From: Spirochaetia bacterium
Lineage (GTDB): Bacteria; Spirochaetota; Spirochaetia; Treponematales; Treponemataceae
Assembly (NCBI GenBank): GCA_022768865.1
Contig: JALELH010000024.1
Coordinates: 40,028-104,027, forward strand
Direction of reading: 5' to 3'
DNA length: 64,000 bases
Within the stretch, counting starts at the first letter, position 1; every line of letters begins with the position of its first letter. Below, in pieces: positions 60,636-64,000 of this stretch. The position numbers and the translations under genes were made by a program. A model generated the notes under the pieces. It made no database searches, was not told where the DNA came from, and was given only the letters and a program-made list of their open reading frames with translations.

Positions 60636-61508
60636 ATGTTTTGCAGTATGGAAGAAATGTGCCAGAGTTCAAATCAGAACGGCAGGAATTTATATGAAAC
60701 AATTCTACAGGACGACGTTGAAGAGCGCGGAACAACAAAGGAAGAATCCCTTGCAAAGATGAACGAACTGTGGCAGGTAATGAAAAAAACAGCGGCAGAC
60801 TACGACGGCAACTTAAAGTCTGCCAGCGGCCTAAGCGGCGGAGACGCACAGAAGTATCAGGAATACACGCAGACAAAAGAAGCCTTAATCGGCAGTTTTG
60901 TTTCAAGCGTAATGTATTATGCATTGTGCACGGCAGAATCCAATGCATGCATGAGGCGTATTGTAGCATCCCCTACGGCAGGTTCCTGCGGAGTAATTCC
61001 TGCCGTATTGATTCCATATCAGAAACGCTTTGGCGTAAGTGACGGCAAAATAGTAGAAGGACTTTATGTTGCGGCAGGCATAGGACAGGTAATTGCACAA
61101 AGGGCAAGCATTGCAGGTGCAGAAGGCGGATGCCAGGCAGAAATAGGAACTGCATCGGCCATGGCAGCCGGCATGCTTGTTTATTTGCAGGGGGGAACAA
61201 AGGAACAGGTATTGCATGCCGTAAGCATGGCACTGAAGAATATTCTTGGACTTGTATGCGATCCTGTTGCAGGCCTTGTAGAAGTTCCGTGCATAAAAAG
61301 AAACGTAATGGGCGCCGTAAACGCCGTTACAAGTGCAGATATGGCACTGGCAGGCATTGCTTCAAGAATTCCATGCGATGAAGTTATTGATGCCATGAAA
61401 AGAGTAGGCCACGCCATGCCGGAAGCCCTTCGAGAAACTTCTAAAGGCGGCCTTGCGGACACTCCGACTGCAAGAAAGATTTCAGAAATGCTTAAAGGCA
61501 AAAATTAG
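60636..61508 (+). CDS. sdaAA: L-serine ammonia-lyase, iron-sulfur type, alpha subunit
   Basis: 290 residues. Segments SGGDAQKYQEY, IVASPTAGSCGVIPAVL, AEGGCQAEIGTASAMAA and CDPVAGLVEVPC hold the cluster cysteines (in SCGV, GGCQ and LVCDP/VPC) and the conserved glycines. It provides the active site for serine deamination and pairs with SdaAB. It is possibly the main serine breakdown route of this organism. The downstream spacer contains a hairpin cluster and a palindrome array. Confidence 0.95.
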   Translation: MFCSMEEMCQSSNQNGRNLYETILQDDVEERGTTKEESLAKMNELWQVMKKTAADYDGNLKSASGLSGGDAQKYQEYTQTKEALIGSFVSSVMYYALCTAESNACMRRIVASPTAGSCGVIPAVLIPYQKRFGVSDGKIVEGLYVAAGIGQVIAQRASIAGAEGGCQAEIGTASAMAAGMLVYLQGGTKEQVLHAVSMALKNILGLVCDPVAGLVEVPCIKRNVMGAVNAVTSADMALAGIASRIPCDEVIDAMKRVGHAMPEALRETSKGGLADTPTARKISEMLKGKN

Positions 61509-61867
61509 TGCTTTGCAGTTATATAGCCGCAATGAAGCATATATTCCTAAGCAACCTATGCAAGAATTGCATTTCTAAAGAGCCTTTACACCAATTGCTA
61601 ATGCAATTGGTGCGGCAAAAGTTAAGAATTATTAAAATATCTAAATAGCAATGCTTTTGCCGTGGGTAATTTCATACGTATGACAGGGGTAATTTCATAC
61701 GTATGACAGGGGTAATTTCATACGTATGACAGGGGTAATTTCATACGTATGAAATGAGTACGTTTATACGTATGAAATGGGTGCATTCATACGTATGAAA
61801 TTGATGCATTTACCTTATGAATTTGGTGCGTTTACCTTATGAATTTGCTTTAAATACCTTATGAAAT
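61509..61867. other. Gene-free region after sdaAA with hairpins and a second palindrome array
   Basis: No convincing coding frame in 359 bases. CACCAATTGC/GCAATTGGTG (61589-61598 and 61603-61612) and CGGCAAAAG/CTTTTGCCG (61613-61621 and 61654-61662) form perfect stems. The array at 61664-61870 follows. Confidence 0.7.
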
Positions 61868-61870
61868 TTA
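61664..61870. repeat. Tandem array of about nine palindromic units with 23-bp period
   Basis: The palindrome CATACGTATG starts at 61673, 61696, 61719 and 61742; the related TATACGTATG and CATACGTATG follow at 61765 and 61788, all at exact 23-base steps. Three decayed units with TACCTTATG follow at 22-base steps (about 61810, 61832 and 61854). The first four units are identical over GGGTAATTTCATACGTATG. Complete units extend to TTTCATACGTATGAAA. Confidence 0.93.
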
Positions 61871-62086
61871 AGTTTTACTGTGTAAATTACTTTTTTTGCG
61901 GCCAAGCAAAACAGGGAACCATTTTTCTAAAATATATGCCGGCACTGCACACAAACAGAAAGCAACAATGCTTACACCGATTGCAGCAAGCAAGTCTAAG
62001 GGATTTGTGTCAGTATTTATAGATTCAAAATGAAGTCCGTATTTTAGAACAGCTACAAAAAGGCCGCTGATGTAGATTATAGTCAC
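61868..62086 (-). CDS. Small membrane protein, GTG start, possibly a remnant
   Basis: 72 residues with two hydrophobic helices (about 3-20 and 34-58) and a basic C-terminus (LLGRKKSNLHSK). The frame has no ATG near its beginning; the first usable start is GTG at 62086, without a clear ribosome site, and a stop lies 21 bases further upstream. It may be a real small gene or the end of a decayed one. The palindrome array runs up to its stop codon. Confidence 0.45.
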   Translation of the reverse strand: MTIIYISGLFVAVLKYGLHFESINTDTNPLDLLAAIGVSIVAFCLCAVPAYILEKWFPVLLGRKKSNLHSKT

Positions 62087-62157
62087 AGGGTTTTGAAAAA
62101 GCCCTTAAGTTCAGCATAAGGTAAATGCTGGAAAATTAATTTATACAGGAGTTTTGT

Positions 62158-62679
62158 ATGAAAAGTTTAAGAAAACCCGTTCTTGTTATGGCAGCAGTTT
62201 TAACACTTGCCCTTGCAGATGCAACTGCAAAAAATCACCCGAAGCATCAGAAAGAAAACTTTGACGACCACAGCTTTCCGGAACATGATTTTGATTCTGG
62301 CCGCCACATGAACCACATGAAAATGCCGCCATTATGGCACAATGAAAACTTAAAGGCAGAAGTCATCATGGGCACTGTAAAAGCATCTGATGCTAAGGCA
62401 CAGACCATAACCCTTGCCGACAGCAACGGAAAGGAATTTACAGTCCATGTAAACCCGATGACAAAAATCGTAAAATGCCAGAAAAATGAAGTGCCTGCAG
62501 ACTGTCCGCCCAATGCAGACGGCAAGAACAAAAGGCCTGCAAAGATACCTTGTTTTAATAAACTTAAGCTGTCTGACATAGCAGCCGGAACATGGGTTTG
62601 CGTAAAGGAATTCAACACGGCAGGAGGAACCCACGAAGCCGCCCGCATAAAAGTATTTGACGCAGAAGTCAAGCAATAA
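62158..62679 (+). CDS. Exported protein with His-rich segment and DUF5666-like beta domain
   Basis: 173 residues. Signal peptide at about 1-24 (ending ADATA). Residues 25-60 are rich in His, Asp and Met (HPKHQKENFDDHSF, HMNHMKMPPLWH), as in metal-binding proteins. Then a small OB-like domain, with GTVKASDAKAQTITLADSNGKEFTVHV as a typical start (only in parts), and two cysteines (KCQ and DCP) that could form a disulfide. Function is unknown; metal binding is an inference. AGGAG precedes the ATG. Confidence 0.75.
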   Translation: MKSLRKPVLVMAAVLTLALADATAKNHPKHQKENFDDHSFPEHDFDSGRHMNHMKMPPLWHNENLKAEVIMGTVKASDAKAQTITLADSNGKEFTVHVNPMTKIVKCQKNEVPADCPPNADGKNKRPAKIPCFNKLKLSDIAAGTWVCVKEFNTAGGTHEAARIKVFDAEVKQ

Positions 62680-62681
62680 GC

Positions 62682-62874
62682 ATGTTGAATGTCGGGTTAT
62701 AGAATAATTGGAAGTATGATTTTTTTACTGAAAATAGACGCCGTAGGCAGGTTCAGGCATGAAAAAAAATCTGCACAAACGTAGTGCGGAAGCCTTTTTT
62801 TCAGGACTGGTTCTGCCGAAAGGCGTCTAATATTCTATAAAAGACATACTTTTTTATTGCCCGGCATTCAGCAT
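62682..62874 (+). repeat. Nested palindromic element, copy 5
   Basis: Outer arms ATGTTGAATGTCGGG (62682-62696) and CCCGGCATTCAGCAT (62860-62874) pair with two G-T pairs. The core runs from ATAGACGCC (62734-62742) to GGCGTCTA (62822-62829) and is closest to copy 1 in its short tip. Confidence 0.92.
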
Positions 62875-62947
62875 ATTATTCATGTGGTCAAATTCAGAAA
62901 CTGGTTGTATAATTTAAGCAGCTTTTCTTATACGGGGGCTGTTAATT

Positions 62948-64000
62948 ATGCAATATTTCAAGCTTCAGATTGGCTGCATGGTCATTGTTCTTTATGTGGC
63001 ATTTATTTATTTTATAGAAAAACGCAAGCACAAGATTCCATGCAAGGATACTATTTTCGGCTGGCTTGTGTTTACGTCCATAAGCTGCATTGCCTTTGAC
63101 GGAATTACGGCTTACACTGTAAACCATTTGAATTCCCTTCCGCTTAAACTGAATAACTTGTTCCATATGCTTTATTTAAGCAGCATGGACGCCGCCATTT
63201 TTTTAATGTTTTTGTATGTTCTGGACATAACAGTAGGCGTTCCTAAAAAAAGAAAAAGCCGTGTACTGCTCTCAATTCCTTTCATTATAAACATTGCCAT
63301 TTTGATTGCATTTATTCCGCAGATTTATTATGCCTACGGTAAGTTTACGAATTATTCAGAAGGCGTTTCTGTCTACACATGTTTTATAATGATTGCAACC
63401 TACATGGCGGCATCCATTATTCTGCTTGCAGTGGGATGGAAGAACATGGGCCACCACAGAAAGATTACGATTACAACATGCATTATTCCGTCTATTGCAG
63501 TTTCTTTTGTAGCGTGGCTTTTGCCGGAATCCCTTTTAACGTCCATTCCGCCGACCCTTGTTGTAATAGGCATTTACCTGAATATGGAAAACCCCCTCTT
63601 TACAAAGCTTCAGGCCCACAATAAAGAAATGGTAATGAACTTTGCCACCCTGGTAGAAAACCGGGACGGCAGCACAGGCGGCCACATTAAAAGGACTACG
63701 GCCTACGTTAAGCTCCTTGCAGAAGAACTTAAAAAGCGCTGCCTTTATAAGGATGAACTTACGCCGTCTTTTATAAATAATCTTTTGATGGCTTCCCCTA
63801 TGCACGACATCGGCAAGATAGCAATACCCGATGCCATCTTGCAAAAGTCGGGCAGGCTTACGGATGAAGAATATGACATAATGAAGACCCATGCAGACAA
63901 AGGCGGCAAGATTATACAGGAAACTTTCGGAAACTCTTACGACGATGAATACGAAAAGATGGCTTTTGAAGTTGCCCGCCACCACCACGAAAAGTGGAAC
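62948..64000 (+). CDS. Membrane-bound HD-GYP cyclic di-GMP phosphodiesterase, 3' end beyond the window
   Basis: 351 residues are visible from the ATG at 62948 to the window end without a stop. The N-terminal 215 residues hold six or seven membrane helices, as in 7TM-type signalling proteins. The HD domain begins near 225 (NFATLVENRDGSTGGHIKRT), with H286 and D287 in MHDIGKIAIPDAIL, and the frame ends in HHHEKWN, just before the expected GYP motif. It should hydrolyse cyclic di-GMP and so oppose the diguanylate cyclase at 37071. A GGGGG stretch precedes the ATG. Confidence 0.92.
   Translation, partial: MQYFKLQIGCMVIVLYVAFIYFIEKRKHKIPCKDTIFGWLVFTSISCIAFDGITAYTVNHLNSLPLKLNNLFHMLYLSSMDAAIFLMFLYVLDITVGVPKKRKSRVLLSIPFIINIAILIAFIPQIYYAYGKFTNYSEGVSVYTCFIMIATYMAASIILLAVGWKNMGHHRKITITTCIIPSIAVSFVAWLLPESLLTSIPPTLVVIGIYLNMENPLFTKLQAHNKEMVMNFATLVENRDGSTGGHIKRTTAYVKLLAEELKKRCLYKDELTPSFINNLLMASPMHDIGKIAIPDAILQKSGRLTDEEYDIMKTHADKGGKIIQETFGNSYDDEYEKMAFEVARHHHEKWN

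Noticed and set aside
9559..62874. Integron attC sites as an explanation of the nested elements
   Set aside because: attC sites have conserved ends (RYYYAAC/GTTRRRY) and a variable middle; here the middle is conserved and the outer ends vary. Neighbouring genes are housekeeping, not cassettes, and no integrase is present.

Overview
The window looks like the chromosome of a treponeme-type spirochaete, probably a gut or free-living Treponema rather than a reduced pathogen. This is an inference from several signs. The DNA is AT-rich. There is a PUR-domain nucleic-acid-binding protein of the Borrelia BpuR type and a CHASE2 adenylate cyclase of treponemal type. Many small exported or lipoprotein genes have no general homologue that I recognise. 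Anabolic genes (aroB, argG, hisH-hisF, asnA, glyA) that a reduced pathogen would lack are present. No rRNA, CRISPR array, prophage or complete insertion sequence was seen. One tRNA gene (Arg, CCT) was found.

Layout. 1-4953: a forward run with an unknown 3' fragment, a TPR membrane protein, a phosphoribosyltransferase, a secreted beta-helix-like protein and rnhB. 4993-7872: reverse PUR protein, cysteine desulfurase and aroB. 8027-11859: galT, asnA and a degenerate radical-SAM-like protein. 11882-17834: a BASS transporter, then a reverse operon for a ferric-iron/phosphonate-type ABC importer with a beta-CASP-like metallohydrolase at its end. 17959-20284: a DpnII-type GATC restriction-modification operon (dam, a short nuclease, dpnA). 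20349-33398: accessory and regulatory genes, including a Mn2+ riboswitch ahead of an orphan OadB-like gene, an XRE regulator fused to a superoxide-reductase-like domain, an HU-like protein, an aldo/keto reductase, LysR, bcp, a DUF4143 ATPase, TetR, a lytic transglycosylase and an AlkD protein. 33413-41766: a RelA/SpoT-type HD hydrolase, valS, a diguanylate cyclase and glyA. 41937-51747: cell-envelope genes (SPOR, LapA, CHASE2 cyclase, FecR, two predicted beta-barrels, lipoproteins). 51891-64000: efp, tRNA-Arg, pgeF, argG, hisH-hisF, queD, sdaAB-sdaAA and a truncated HD-GYP protein.

The most unusual content is non-coding. Five copies of a conserved hairpin core lie between genes. Four of them sit inside long inverted arms whose sequence differs from locus to locus but stays complementary. 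A second, REP-like core (GTCATTCCGAA...TTCGGAAT) shows the same nesting. Two separate arrays of short palindromes repeat with a 23-bp period. A small lipoprotein gene has a run of eight G between its -35 and -10 boxes, as in known phase-variable treponemal promoters. Other regulatory sites include a yybP-ykoY riboswitch with its terminator, twin ARG-box-like palindromes before argG and a palindrome before tetR. All functions are read from the sequence and family knowledge; no searches were run.
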